Position numbers and translations under genes: made by a program | Notes under the pieces: generated by a model | The model's database searches: none | Seen by the model: only the letters and a program-made list of their open reading frames with translations | What the model was told of the DNA's origin: nothing | Part shown: in pieces, positions 53,403-61,944 of the stretch | How positions within the stretch are numbered: position 1 is the first letter of the stretch | Layout of the letters: every line of letters starts with the position of its first letter | Source: Rathayibacter sp. VKM Ac-2804 | GTDB lineage: Bacteria > Actinomycetota > Actinomycetes > Actinomycetales > Microbacteriaceae | Direction of reading: 5' to 3' | Assembly (NCBI RefSeq): GCF_009866655.1 | Contig: NZ_CP047420.1 | Location: 3,100,001-3,164,000, forward strand | Length of the DNA stretch: 64,000 nt

Positions 53403-54224
53403 TCAGCCGCGACGCGAGGCGAGGGCCGCCTCGTAGAGCGCGCGCTTGGAGAGTCCGGTGATCTCCGCGACCTCGGCCGAGGCCTCCTTCAGCCGCGCGC
53501 CGGCCGCGACCCGCTCGAGGACGTCGGCGAGTCCGTCCTCCAGGGAGGCCTCCCGCTCGGGCGCGCCCTCGACCACCAGGCAGATCTCGCCGCGGAGGCC
53601 GTCGGCGGCCCACTCGGCGAGCTCGGCGGCGGTGCCCCGGCGCACCTCCTCGAACATCTTGGTCAGCTCGCGGCAGACCACGACCCGGCGCTCGGGGCCC
53701 ATCGCCTCGACCAGATCGGCGAGGGAGTCGCCGATGCGGTGCGGCGACTCGAAGAAGACCATCGTCCGGCGCTCGTCGACGAGGGAGCGGAACAGCGTGA
53801 CCCGCTCGCCGTGCTTGCGCGGCAGGAAGCCCTCGAAGCTGAAGCGGTCGGTCGGCAGGCCCGAGACGGCGAGCGCCATCAGCACGGCGGAGGGGCCGGG
53901 GAGGGCGGTCACCCGGACGCCGGCGGCGACGGCCGTCTCGACGAGGTGGTAGCCCGGGTCCGACACCGTGGGCATGCCGGCGTCGCTGAGGACGAGGAGG
54001 TCCTCCTCGCGGGCGAGCTCGACCAGCTCGGCGGAGCGCTCGCGCTCGTTGTGGTCGTGCAGCGCGTAGAGCTGCGGCCGGTTCTCGATCCCGAGGGCCC
54101 GGAGCAGCTGGATGGTGACCCGGGTGTCCTCCGCCGCGATGTGCCGGGCGCTCTCGAGCGCCTCGACGAGCCTCCGTGTCGCGTCGCCGAGATTGCCGAT
54201 GGGCGTGCCGGCCAGGATGATCAT
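53403..54224 (-). CDS. rsmI: 16S rRNA (cytidine1402-2'-O)-methyltransferase
   Basis: 273 residues. Methylates the ribose of C1402 in the decoding centre. MIILAGTPIGNLGDATRRLV starts the protein; AAEDTRVTIQLL, VLSDAGMPTVSDPG (about residues 83-96), ALPGPSAVLMAL and FFESPHRI complete the tetrapyrrole-methylase-like fold. The ATG at 54222-54224 follows GGGAGGA at eight bases. Divergent from the mannosyltransferase gene, an arrangement also found in mycobacteria. Confidence 0.94.
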   Translation of the reverse strand: MIILAGTPIGNLGDATRRLVEALESARHIAAEDTRVTIQLLRALGIENRPQLYALHDHNERERSAELVELAREEDLLVLSDAGMPTVSDPGYHLVETAVAAGVRVTALPGPSAVLMALAVSGLPTDRFSFEGFLPRKHGERVTLFRSLVDERRTMVFFESPHRIGDSLADLVEAMGPERRVVVCRELTKMFEEVRRGTAAELAEWAADGLRGEICLVVEGAPEREASLEDGLADVLERVAAGARLKEASAEVAEITGLSKRALYEAALASRRG

Positions 54225-54291
54225 CCGTCCATCCTCCCAGTCGCCGCCCATCCGCACCGGAACGCGGCCCTGCGGCGGAAGCGCGCGCCGT

Positions 54292-54297
54292 TAGCAT
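54292..54297 (+). promoter_or_regulatory. -10 box for leaderless mannosyltransferase mRNA
   Basis: TAGCAT, six bases, GTG at 54304; no ribosome site. Confidence 0.5.
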
Positions 54298-54303
54298 GGC
54301 CGG

Positions 54304-56001
54304 GTGACGGACCGACCGCAGCGCGACTTCGACGACCTGCTCCTCGACTCCGCGGGGGCCTCGCGGTCCGTGCCGGTCGGGCCCGCGGACGGGAGCACGG
54401 ACGGGAGCGCCGCGCCGGCCCACGTGCGCGGGAGCGCTCCGGACGTGCCCCGCGGCTCCTGGTTCGACGACGTGCACGACCGCCTCGTCGCGACCACCGT
54501 GCGCCGCCGGCTCTGGGAGCTGGGGCTGCCGATCCTGGTCGTCCTGGTCGCCGCCGTGCTCCGGCTCTGGAACCTCGGCCACCCGCGCTCACTCGTCTTC
54601 GACGAGACCTTCTACGTCAAGGACGCCTGGACCCTCTGGAACCTCGGCTTCGAGGGCGCCTGGCCCGAGAACCCCGATCCCGGCTTCGCCACCGGGGCCG
54701 TCGACGTCTTCACCGGGGCGCCGTCCTTCGTGGTGCACCCGCCGCTGGGCAAGTGGATCATCGGGCTCGGGATGGGGCTGCTCGGCGCGGACGACAGCGT
54801 CGGCTGGCGCCTCGCCACCGCGATCGTCGGGATCCTCGCGGTCGCCCTCGTGATCCTCATCGGGAAGCTGCTCTTCCGCTCCACCTTCCTCGCCTCGCTC
54901 GCCGGCCTGCTGCTCGCGATCGACGGGCACGCGATCGTGATGTCGCGGGTGTCGCTGCTCGACGGCGTCCTGATGTTCGTGGCCCTCTGCGGTGTCGCCG
55001 CGATCCTCCTCGACCGGCGCTGGGCCGAGGAGCGGATGGCCGCGAAGGTCGCCGCGGGCGACCTGCCGAGCTGGGGTCCGGTGCTGTGGTGGCGGCCCTG
55101 GCTGCTCACCGCCGGCCTGATCTTCGGTCTCGCGGCCGGCGTGAAGTGGACCGGGATCTACTTCCTCGCCGCGTACGGCGTCTACGCCGTGGTCGTCGAC
55201 GCCCTGCTGCGCCGGCGCGCGGGCGTCCCCTTCTGGGCGAGCGGGGCGATCCTCAAGCAGGGGCCCGTCACCTTCCTCCTGGTCGTGCCGATCGCGCTGA
55301 TCGCCTACGTCGGCACCTGGCTCGGCTGGCTGCGCACCTCCGGCGGCTGGGCGCGGCAGTGGGCGACGGAGGCGCCGGGCAACGCCTGGACCGGCGCGCT
55401 CGCCTGGGTGCCGGACTGGGCGCAGAGCCTGTGGCACTACCACGTGCAGATGTACGACTACTCGATCAACCTGCGCGCCACGCACCCCTACGAGGCGAAT
55501 CCGCTGACCTGGCTGCTGATGCTGCGGCCGACGAGCATGTACTTCGTCGACCAGGCCACCGGAGTCGACGGCTGCGCGGCGGTGCGCTGCGACGAGGCGA
55601 TCACCTCGGTCGCGAATCCGCTGATCTGGTACGCCGGCGTGCTCGCGCTGGTCTACCTGCTCTACCGGCTCGCGCGCTACCGGGAGTGGCGCGCCGGCTT
55701 CGTGCTGATGGGGATCGTCGCGGGCTACCTGCCCTGGATGCTCTACCTCGACCGCACCGTCTTCCAGTTCTACTGCGTGGTCTTCGAGCCCTACATGATG
55801 CTGGCGCTCGCCCTGACGGCGGGGGTGGTCATCGGCGACCGCGGTGACGAGCGCGGCCGGCGCACGCGGGGCATCGTGATCGTGCTGATCTTCGTGGTGC
55901 TCGCCGCCGCGCTGACGGCCTACTTCTACCCGCTCTGGACGGGGCAGCAGACGTCCTTCTCGTTCTGGCAGGCGCACATGTGGCTGCCCTCGTGGGTCTG
56001 A
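54304..56001 (+). CDS. pmt: Dolichyl-phosphate-mannose-protein O-mannosyltransferase
   Basis: 565 residues. A polytopic GT39-family enzyme that moves mannose from polyprenyl-phosphate-mannose to Ser/Thr of Sec-exported proteins. A 70-residue polar cytoplasmic N terminus is followed by about ten helices. The catalytic Asp-Glu pair is in LVFDETFYVKDAW (about residues 98-110) in the first extracellular loop. VHPPLGKWIIGLGMGL (about 143), SRVSLLDGVLMF and GVKWTGIYF are typical. The GTG start sits six bases after TAGCAT. The last 22 bases overlap the next gene's best start. Confidence 0.93.
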   Translation: MTDRPQRDFDDLLLDSAGASRSVPVGPADGSTDGSAAPAHVRGSAPDVPRGSWFDDVHDRLVATTVRRRLWELGLPILVVLVAAVLRLWNLGHPRSLVFDETFYVKDAWTLWNLGFEGAWPENPDPGFATGAVDVFTGAPSFVVHPPLGKWIIGLGMGLLGADDSVGWRLATAIVGILAVALVILIGKLLFRSTFLASLAGLLLAIDGHAIVMSRVSLLDGVLMFVALCGVAAILLDRRWAEERMAAKVAAGDLPSWGPVLWWRPWLLTAGLIFGLAAGVKWTGIYFLAAYGVYAVVVDALLRRRAGVPFWASGAILKQGPVTFLLVVPIALIAYVGTWLGWLRTSGGWARQWATEAPGNAWTGALAWVPDWAQSLWHYHVQMYDYSINLRATHPYEANPLTWLLMLRPTSMYFVDQATGVDGCAAVRCDEAITSVANPLIWYAGVLALVYLLYRLARYREWRAGFVLMGIVAGYLPWMLYLDRTVFQFYCVVFEPYMMLALALTAGVVIGDRGDERGRRTRGIVIVLIFVVLAAALTAYFYPLWTGQQTSFSFWQAHMWLPSWV

Positions 56002-56981
56002 TCGCCCGGATCGGTCCCGGGCTCGCGGTCTGCGCGGCCGCGGCGGTGCTGGCGTTCGCGGTGCACCTGGCCATGCCCGCCGTGCCGATGCTGACGGCGG
56101 CGGTGGCGCTCGGGATCCTGGTCGCGCAGCTGCCGGCCTCCCGCCCGCTGCTCAGCGGCCGGCTGGCACCGGGGCTCAAGTTCTCCTCGCGCACGCTGAT
56201 GCGCACGGGCATCGTGCTGCTCGGGCTCAAGCTCTCGCTCGTCGACATCGCCGCGCTCGGCTGGGGCGCGATCCTGATCGTCGTCGCGATCGTGCTCGCG
56301 ACCTTCGGTCTGACCTACGGCCTCGGGCGGGCGCTGCGGCTGCCGGGGCGCGAGCCGCTGCTGCTGGCCGCGGGCTTCTCGATCTGCGGGGCCTCGGCGA
56401 TCGGCGCGATGGCCGGAGCGACCCGGGCGAAGGAGCAGGAGCAGGCGGTGCCCGTCGCACTGGTCACCCTCTGCGGGACGCTCGCGATCGCGGTGCTGCC
56501 GGCGCTGCGGTATCCGCTCGGGCTCTCCGACGTCGAGTTCGGGCACTGGGTGGGCGCGTCGGTGCACGACGTCGGCCAGGTGGTGGCGACCGCGCAGGTC
56601 GCGGGGGCGTCGGCGCTCGCGATCGCGGTGGTCGTGAAGCTGGCCCGCGTGGTGATGCTCGCGCCGATGGTCGCGGTGGCCGCCGCGGTGACCCGGCGTG
56701 CCGGCGCCGAGGGCGGTCCGCGGCCGGCGATCGTGCCGCTGTTCGTGGTCGGGTTCCTCGCGGCGGTGCTGGTGCGGACGCTCCTGCCGCTGCCGGAGGG
56801 CGTGCTGGTCGCGGCGGACACGGCGCAGACCTGGCTGCTGGCCGCCGCGCTGTTCGCGCTCGGCAGCGGCGTGCGGCTGCGCGCGCTGCTGACGACCGGC
56901 TGGCGGGCGCTGGTCGTCGCGCTCGCGTCGTGGTTCGCGATCGCGGCGATGGCGCTGGCGGCGGTGCACGCGACGCTGTGA
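55980..56981 (+). CDS. YeiH/UPF0324 family membrane protein (putative sulfate exporter)
   Basis: About 333 residues, ten to eleven hydrophobic helices. Family segments: MRTGIVLLGLKLSL (about residues 77-90), FSICGASAIGAMAG (about 132-145) and WVGASVHDVGQVVATAQVAG (about 190-209). The family is annotated as putative sulfate exporters or linked to cysteine metabolism; direct proof is scarce. I take the GTG at 55980, which overlaps the mannosyltransferase gene; a GTG at 55992 is also possible. Next to the sulfur-amino-acid gene metY, which fits a sulfur role. Confidence 0.8.
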   Translation: MAALVGLIARIGPGLAVCAAAAVLAFAVHLAMPAVPMLTAAVALGILVAQLPASRPLLSGRLAPGLKFSSRTLMRTGIVLLGLKLSLVDIAALGWGAILIVVAIVLATFGLTYGLGRALRLPGREPLLLAAGFSICGASAIGAMAGATRAKEQEQAVPVALVTLCGTLAIAVLPALRYPLGLSDVEFGHWVGASVHDVGQVVATAQVAGASALAIAVVVKLARVVMLAPMVAVAAAVTRRAGAEGGPRPAIVPLFVVGFLAAVLVRTLLPLPEGVLVAADTAQTWLLAAALFALGSGVRLRALLTTGWRALVVALASWFAIAAMALAAVHATL

Positions 56982-57062
56982 CGCTCGGCCTGGACGAGCA
57001 CTCCGAGCCTGGGACTGTTACGGGATGCGACGCCTCCGCGCCGCGGTGTCGGCGGCGCCCGC

Positions 57063-57068
57063 TAGCGT
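57063..57068 (+). promoter_or_regulatory. -10 box for leaderless metY mRNA
   Basis: TAGCGT, seven bases, ATG at 57076; no ribosome site. Confidence 0.5.
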
Positions 57069-57075
57069 CGATCGC

Positions 57076-58440
57076 ATGGCAGATCGCGAGTACGGCTTCA
57101 AGACGCGGGCAATCCACGCCGGCAACATCCCCGACCCGGTGACGGGCGCGCGAGCGCTGCCCATCTATCAGACGAGCGCGTTCGTCTTCGACGACACCTC
57201 CGATGCGGCGGCGCGCTTCGCGCTGCAGAAGTACGGGAACATCTACTCCCGGCTCTCCAACCCCACCGTCGCCTCGTTCGAGGAGCGGGTCGCGAGCCTC
57301 GAGGGCGGCCTCGGCGCCGTCGCGACCGCCTCCGGCCTGTCGGCGCAGTTCATCACCTTCGCGGCGCTGGTCGGCGCGGGCGACCACGTCGTCTCCTCCG
57401 CCAACCTCTACGGCGGCTCGATCACCCAGCTCGACGTGACGCTGCGGCGCTTCGGCGTCGAGACGACATTCGTGCAGTCGAGCGATCCGGCGGATTACGC
57501 CGCGGCGATCACCGACAAGACCAAGGTGCTCTACGCCGAGACGATCGCGAACCCCTCCGGCGAAATCGCCGACATCGAGGGCCTCGCTGCCGTCGCGCAC
57601 GCCGCCGGCATCCCGCTGATCATCGACTCCACCGTCGCCACGCCGTACCTCGTCCGCCCGATCGAGTGGGGCGCCGACATCGTCATCCACTCGGCCACCA
57701 AGTTCCTCGGCGGGCACGGCACCACCCTCGGCGGCGTCGTCGTCGAGTCGGGCCGCTTCCACTACTCGGCGGAGAAGTTCCCGCTGCTGCACGACGCGGT
57801 CGCCTCCTACGGCGGTCTCTCCTGGGACGGCAACTTCGGCGAGTACGGCTTCCTCACCCGCCTGCGCGCCGAGCAGCTGCGCGACATCGGCCCGGTCCTC
57901 GCCCCGCACTCCGCGTTCCTGCTCGCGCAGGGCGTCGAGACGCTGCCCTACCGGATCCAGGCGCACGTCGACAACGCCCGCCGCGTCGCGGAGTGGCTCG
58001 ACGCCGACCCGCGCATCGAGGCGGTCTACTGGGCGGGCCTGCCCGCGCACCCGCACCACGAGCGTGCGCAGAAGTACCTGCCGAAGGGCCCCGGCTCGGT
58101 GTTCAGCTTCGTGGTCAAGGGCGGCCGCGCCGTCGGCCAGACCTTCATCGAGTCGGTCGACCTCGCCAGCCACCTCGCGAACATCGGCGACGCGAAGACC
58201 CTGGTGATCCACCCCGCCTCGACGACGCACGCGCAGCTCACCGAGCAGCAGCTGCTGCACGCCGGGGTGCTGCCGGGCCTCGTCCGGCTCTCGGTCGGCA
58301 TCGAGGACGCGGACGACATCATCTACGACCTCGACCAGGCGCTCACCCGCGCGGTCGAGGAGCACGGCACGCCGGACGCACCGACCGAGCTGCCGGACGA
58401 CGTCTCGGTGACCATCGACTCCCCGACCGTGGAGGTCTGA
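57076..58440 (+). CDS. metY: O-acetylhomoserine sulfhydrylase
   Basis: 454 residues, PLP-dependent Cys/Met metabolism family. Forms homocysteine from O-acetylhomoserine and sulfide. FKTRAIHAGNIPDPVTGA at the N terminus, YSRLSNPTVASFEERVASLE (about residues 55-74), the PLP lysine in HSATKFLGGHGTTLGG (about 207) and SVGIEDADDIIYDL near the end are diagnostic. Length above 430 favours MetY over MetB/MetC. The CoA-binding gene follows two bases after the stop, a pairing seen in other actinobacteria. Confidence 0.93.
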   Translation: MADREYGFKTRAIHAGNIPDPVTGARALPIYQTSAFVFDDTSDAAARFALQKYGNIYSRLSNPTVASFEERVASLEGGLGAVATASGLSAQFITFAALVGAGDHVVSSANLYGGSITQLDVTLRRFGVETTFVQSSDPADYAAAITDKTKVLYAETIANPSGEIADIEGLAAVAHAAGIPLIIDSTVATPYLVRPIEWGADIVIHSATKFLGGHGTTLGGVVVESGRFHYSAEKFPLLHDAVASYGGLSWDGNFGEYGFLTRLRAEQLRDIGPVLAPHSAFLLAQGVETLPYRIQAHVDNARRVAEWLDADPRIEAVYWAGLPAHPHHERAQKYLPKGPGSVFSFVVKGGRAVGQTFIESVDLASHLANIGDAKTLVIHPASTTHAQLTEQQLLHAGVLPGLVRLSVGIEDADDIIYDLDQALTRAVEEHGTPDAPTELPDDVSVTIDSPTVEV

Positions 58441-58442
58441 CC

Positions 58443-59045
58443 ATGAGCGACACCGCCCTCGCGCCCGCTGCCGCCGAGGCCGACGACACCGTCGTCGCGC
58501 ACCTGTCCAACGGGCTGAGCTGCTCCGTGCCGACGAACTCGCCCCTGGCGAAGCTGCTGAAGTCGCAGCGCACCTGGGTCGGACCGGACGCGAAGAAGCG
58601 GCTCGAGATCCTCCGCCGCGCGAAGACCGTCGCGATCGTCGGCGCCTCGCCGAACGCGGCGCGCTCGTCCTACTTCGTCTCGACCTACCTCCAGCAGTCG
58701 AGCGACTACGAGCTGTTCTTCGTGAACCCCAACGCGAAGGAGATCCTCGGGCAGCCCGTCTACAAGAGCCTCGCCGATCTGCCCGTCGTGCCGGACATCG
58801 TCGACGTGTTCCGCAAGGCGAGCGACATCCCCTCGGTCATCGACGACGTCGTCGCCATCGGCGCGCCGACCGTCTGGGTGCAGCTCGGCATCTGGAACCA
58901 GGAGGCCGCGGAGTACGGCGAGTCGAAGGGCCTCACCGTCGTGATGGACCGCTGCATCAAGGTCGAGCACGCGCGCTTCCACGGCGGCCTGCACCTCCTC
59001 GGCTTCGACACCGGCCAGATCACCTCCCGCAAGACCCTCCGCTGA
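58443..59045 (+). CDS. CoA-binding domain protein
   Basis: 200 residues. A single Rossmann-type CoA-binding domain: TVAIVGASPNAARSSYFVST (about residues 61-80), FFVNPNAKEILGQPVYKSL, PDIVDVFRKASDIPSVIDD and VWVQLGIWNQEAAEYGES. A 45-residue N-terminal extension is unusual for the short YccU-like family. It directly follows metY, so it may serve homocysteine synthesis, for instance by sensing acyl-CoA, but that is inference. Confidence 0.88.
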   Translation: MSDTALAPAAAEADDTVVAHLSNGLSCSVPTNSPLAKLLKSQRTWVGPDAKKRLEILRRAKTVAIVGASPNAARSSYFVSTYLQQSSDYELFFVNPNAKEILGQPVYKSLADLPVVPDIVDVFRKASDIPSVIDDVVAIGAPTVWVQLGIWNQEAAEYGESKGLTVVMDRCIKVEHARFHGGLHLLGFDTGQITSRKTLR

Positions 59046-59059
59046 CGCCCCTCCTCCTC

Positions 59060-59122
59060 CCGCGAGATGCCACTTGTGCACGCTTTCCTCGGCGTGTCGC
59101 GTGCACAAGTGGCATCTCGCGG
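59060..59122. repeat. Palindromic repeat family B, copy 3
   Basis: Perfect 22-base arms (59060-59081, 59101-59122) on the same GCGAGATGCCACTTGTGC core. The loop is the reverse complement of the other copies' loop, with some changes. Lies between the convergent CoA-binding and rtcB genes. Confidence 0.85.
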
Positions 59123-59143
59123 AGGGGGGGCAGGGGTGCGGGG

Positions 59144-60313
59144 TCAGTCGCCCTTCACGTTGACGAGCTGGCGGAGGGTGTGCCGGATCTCCACGAGATC
59201 GGCCGCGTCGGCCATCACCCGGTCGATCGGCTTGTAGGCCGCCGGGATCTCGTCGAGGAAGGCGTCGGTGTCGCGGTACTCGATGCCGGTCATCGCCTCG
59301 CGCAGCTGCTCGTGCGTGAAGGCCTTCCGCGCCGCCGACCGCGAGTACTCGCGCCCCGCACCGTGCGGTGACGAGTTCAGCGACATCGCGTCGCCGCGCC
59401 CGGCCACCACGTACGAGGCCGTCCCCATCGAGCCGGGGATGAGGCCCGGCCGTCCGGCGTCGGCCTGGATCGCACCCTTCCGGCTCACCCAGACGTCGCG
59501 GCCGAAGTGGCGCTCCTTCTCGGTGAAGTTGTGGTGGCAGTTGATCCGCTCCCGCTCCTGGACGCCGCCGCCGATCCACTCGGAGAGCTGCCTGATCACC
59601 CGGTCCATCATCTCCTCGCGGTTGAGCAGGGCGAACCGCTGCGCCCAGCGCAGCTCGGCGACGTAGCGGTCGAACTGCTCCGTCCCCTCGACCAGGTAGG
59701 CGAGATCCGGGTCCGGCAGGGCGATCCAGTGCTGCTCGCAGTACTCGCGGGCGATCCGGATGTGCTCGGTCGCGATCCGGTTGCCCACGCCCCGGGAGCC
59801 GGAGTGCAGGAACAGCCAGACCGCGTCGGTCTCGTCGACGCTCACCTCGATGAAGTGGTTGCCGCTGCCGAGCGAGCCGACCTGCAGCCGCCAGTGCTTC
59901 GCGGAGCGCGCCGGGTCGAAGCCCGCCGCGGCGGCGAGCGCCTCCAGCTCGGCGACCCGCGGCTCGGCGGTCGCGACGATCGTGCGGTTCGCCGCTCCCG
60001 CCGACAGCGGGACCGCGCGCTCGATCTGCCGCCGCAGCTCGCCCAGGTCGCGGCCGGCGAGGTCGCTCCGGGAGAACTGCGTGCGCACGGCGATCATGCC
60101 GCAGCCGATGTCGACGCCCACGGCCGCCGGGATGAGCGCGCCGAGGGTCGGAATGACCGAGCCGACCGTTGCGCCGCGCCCGAGGTGGGCGTCGGGCATC
60201 AGCGCCAGGTGCGGATGGATGAACGGCATCTCCGAGGCTGTGAGTGCCTGCTGCCGCGCGTTGTCGTCCAGGATGCTCGCCCAGGAGACGAGCCGCTCCG
60301 TGATTCTCTGCAT
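59144..60313 (-). CDS. rtcB: RNA-splicing ligase RtcB
   Basis: 389 residues. Joins RNA 2',3'-cyclic phosphate or 3'-phosphate ends to 5'-OH ends using GTP and Mn. The metal-binding Asp/Cys are in VGVDIGCGMIA (about residues 65-75). GSLGSGNHFIEV (about 147), SGSRGVGNRI, INCHHNFTEKE and the guanylated His in SSPHGAGREYSR (about 318-329) follow. It is the short RtcB form. The ATG follows GGAAGGA. A 44-codon ORF and a stem-loop lie upstream on the same strand. Confidence 0.95.
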   Translation of the reverse strand: MQRITERLVSWASILDDNARQQALTASEMPFIHPHLALMPDAHLGRGATVGSVIPTLGALIPAAVGVDIGCGMIAVRTQFSRSDLAGRDLGELRRQIERAVPLSAGAANRTIVATAEPRVAELEALAAAAGFDPARSAKHWRLQVGSLGSGNHFIEVSVDETDAVWLFLHSGSRGVGNRIATEHIRIAREYCEQHWIALPDPDLAYLVEGTEQFDRYVAELRWAQRFALLNREEMMDRVIRQLSEWIGGGVQERERINCHHNFTEKERHFGRDVWVSRKGAIQADAGRPGLIPGSMGTASYVVAGRGDAMSLNSSPHGAGREYSRSAARKAFTHEQLREAMTGIEYRDTDAFLDEIPAAYKPIDRVMADAADLVEIRHTLRQLVNVKGD

Positions 60314-60433
60314 GGTCCTTCCTCTCGTGAAGGCCCGGCAACGCCGGGATCGGGGTGGGACGCGCTCGGGGCGGCAGGATGCCGCGAGCCGACCGCGAGG
60401 CCCCTCCCCTGCAGAGGAGTGCCGACGCGCGAG

Positions 60434-60461
60434 GGCCCCGAGACGATGTCGTCCGGGGGCC
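60434..60461 (-). promoter_or_regulatory. Stem-loop between the 44-aa ORF and rtcB
   Basis: On the minus strand GGCCCC and GGGGCC pair around an inner GACG/CGTC stem. It begins about a dozen bases after the small ORF's stop codon and 120 bases before rtcB. It could be a weak terminator, attenuator or RNA-processing site. Confidence 0.4.
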
Positions 60462-60472
60462 TGGGCGATGGC

Positions 60473-60607
60473 CTAGGGGTGCCGGACGACGCCGGGCTGG
60501 AGGTTCGCGGGACCGCGCTTCGAGCGTTCGAGCTCGACCGCGCCGGCGAGGGCGCGGGGGCGGTCGGCGACGAGCAGCTCGACGCGGGTCGATCGGTACG
60601 CGGTCAC
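60473..60607 (-). CDS. Small basic protein, 44 aa, upstream of rtcB
   Basis: Translated as (M)TAYRSTRVELLVADRPRALAG to VVRHP, rich in Arg, Val and Ala, with no Cys and no membrane segment. The GTG start at 60605-60607 is preceded by GGAAGGAG at six bases, as good as any ribosome site in the window, which is the main reason to believe it. A TACCGT at 60659-60664 could be its -10. rtcB lies 159 bases downstream on the same strand. It may be a leader peptide or a small partner. No family recognised. Confidence 0.5.
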   Translation of the reverse strand: MTAYRSTRVELLVADRPRALAGAVELERSKRGPANLQPGVVRHP

Positions 60608-60937
60608 GGGCTGCTCCTTCCGGGCGTCGGTGGGCGCACTCCGGTGATGCGCTCGCCGACGGTAGCAGCGCCCCGCACGGGCGTGCAACCCGGGCGTGTC
60701 GCGGGACACCGCCCGTCGCGAGGTCCAGGCGCAGGATCCTCCTGGCCCACGCCTGAGCGCCTCCCCCGTGAGTCGGAGTCTCCTCCGCATCGCGTGCGCG
60801 GTCTCTGGGCGATCCCTCCGTGTCCCCGGATCCGTGACAACGACAGGAGTAGGCAGGACGGGCAAGGGAGAAGCGAACTCCGCCGATCGTGACAACGAAT
60901 CAGGCCGCCCGGCGGCCACGAAGAGGTGTACGAAACG
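60608..60937 (+). promoter_or_regulatory. Divergent region upstream of the peptidoglycan-binding genes
   Basis: 330 bases without a gene. The sequence CGTGACAACGA occurs twice in the same orientation (60833-60843 and 60888-60898), 55 bases apart, each followed by a CAGG. It may be a direct-repeat operator for the secreted peptidoglycan protein downstream; GTGACA-type direct repeats are reported for the cell-envelope regulator MtrA. I found no convincing riboswitch fold. Confidence 0.35.
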
Positions 60938-61939
60938 ATGAGAACCACCCGTCCCACCCCAGTCACCCAGCGCCCCAGGCGCCTCCTGATCGCGGGGGTC
61001 GCCTGCGGCGCCCTCGCCTTCGGGTCGGTCGCCACGGCACCCGCGGTCTTCGCGGCCGAGGCGCCCGTCAGTGCCGCAGCCGCCTCGGCCGCCGCCTGGC
61101 CCGTCGTCGCCGAGGGCGAGAACAGCGCCAACGCCCGCACCGTGCAACACCTGCTGAACGCCGCCGGCGCCTCCGTGGACGCCGACGGCGTCTTCGGCCC
61201 CGCCACCGCCGCCGCGGTGACCTCCTTCCAGAGCGCTCGCGGTCTCTCGGCCGACGGGATCGTCGGCGCCCAGACCTGGGCGGCCCTGATCACGACGGTG
61301 TCCTCCGGGGACTCCGGCGAGGCGGTCAGCGCGCTCCAGGTCCAGCTGAACAAGGTCGGCGCGAGCCTCACGGTCGACGGCGCGTTCGGCGCCGCGACCC
61401 TCGCCGCCGTGAAGAGCGTCCAGTCGGCGGCCGGGCTCACGGTCGACGGCGTCGTCGGACCGCAGACCTGGCAGTCGCTCGTCGGCGCGGGCTCGGGCAC
61501 GACGCCCGACCCCGGCCAGCCGGGCGAGACGTTCGCGACCCTCAGCGAGGAGCAGCTCGCCAACGTCCGCACGATCATCGCGGAGGGCAAGACGGCCGGC
61601 GTGCCCGAGTACGGCTGGGTCGTCGCCATCGCGACGGCGATGCAGGAGTCGCGTCTGCGGAACCTCTCGGGCGGCGACCGCGACTCGGTCGGCCTCTTCC
61701 AGCAGCGCCCGTCGGCGGGCTGGGGCGACGCGGCCGACCTCGTCGACCCCGTGTACGCCTCGAGGGCCTTCTACGGGGCGGCGAACAGCCCCACCACCAA
61801 CACCGGCCTGACGGACGTCGCCGGCTGGGAGTCGATGTCGGTGACCGAGGCGGCGCAGGCCGTGCAGGTCTCCGCCTACCCGGACGCCTACGCGCAGTGG
61901 GAGACCCTGGCGCGCGAGGCCGTCGAGAGCGAGGGATGA
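60938..61939 (+). CDS. Secreted protein: two peptidoglycan-binding domains plus lysozyme-like domain
   Basis: 333 residues. Signal peptide with basic RPRRLL, a hydrophobic run and cleavage near APAVFA-AE (about residue 39). Two PG_binding_1 repeats follow (about 54-112 and 118-175), each ending in DGVFGPAT or DGAFGAAT and GIVGAQTW or GVVGPQTW. The C-terminal third has MQESRLRNLSGGDRDSVGLF and QQRPSAGWG, like actinobacterial lytic transglycosylase-like domains with the candidate catalytic Glu in QES. It probably trims cell-wall glycan. A GTG at 60926 is an alternative start. Confidence 0.88.
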   Translation: MRTTRPTPVTQRPRRLLIAGVACGALAFGSVATAPAVFAAEAPVSAAAASAAAWPVVAEGENSANARTVQHLLNAAGASVDADGVFGPATAAAVTSFQSARGLSADGIVGAQTWAALITTVSSGDSGEAVSALQVQLNKVGASLTVDGAFGAATLAAVKSVQSAAGLTVDGVVGPQTWQSLVGAGSGTTPDPGQPGETFATLSEEQLANVRTIIAEGKTAGVPEYGWVVAIATAMQESRLRNLSGGDRDSVGLFQQRPSAGWGDAADLVDPVYASRAFYGAANSPTTNTGLTDVAGWESMSVTEAAQAVQVSAYPDAYAQWETLAREAVESEG

Positions 61940-61944
61940 GGATC

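Noticed and set aside
60608..60937. Possible c-di-AMP (ydaO) riboswitch before the peptidoglycan hydrolase genes
   Set aside because: Such genes often carry one, and a GTAGGC and a CCGCATCGCGTGCG occur here. However, the conserved core (AACCCGNCAGCTAACC type) is not present and I could not fold the expected pseudoknotted structure.
60938..61939. Resuscitation-promoting factor (Rpf) replacing the missing rpfB
   Set aside because: The C-terminal domain has the QES/LFQQRPS pattern of other lysozyme-like domains rather than the Trp- and Cys-containing Rpf fold, and there are PG_binding_1 repeats instead of DUF348/G5 domains.
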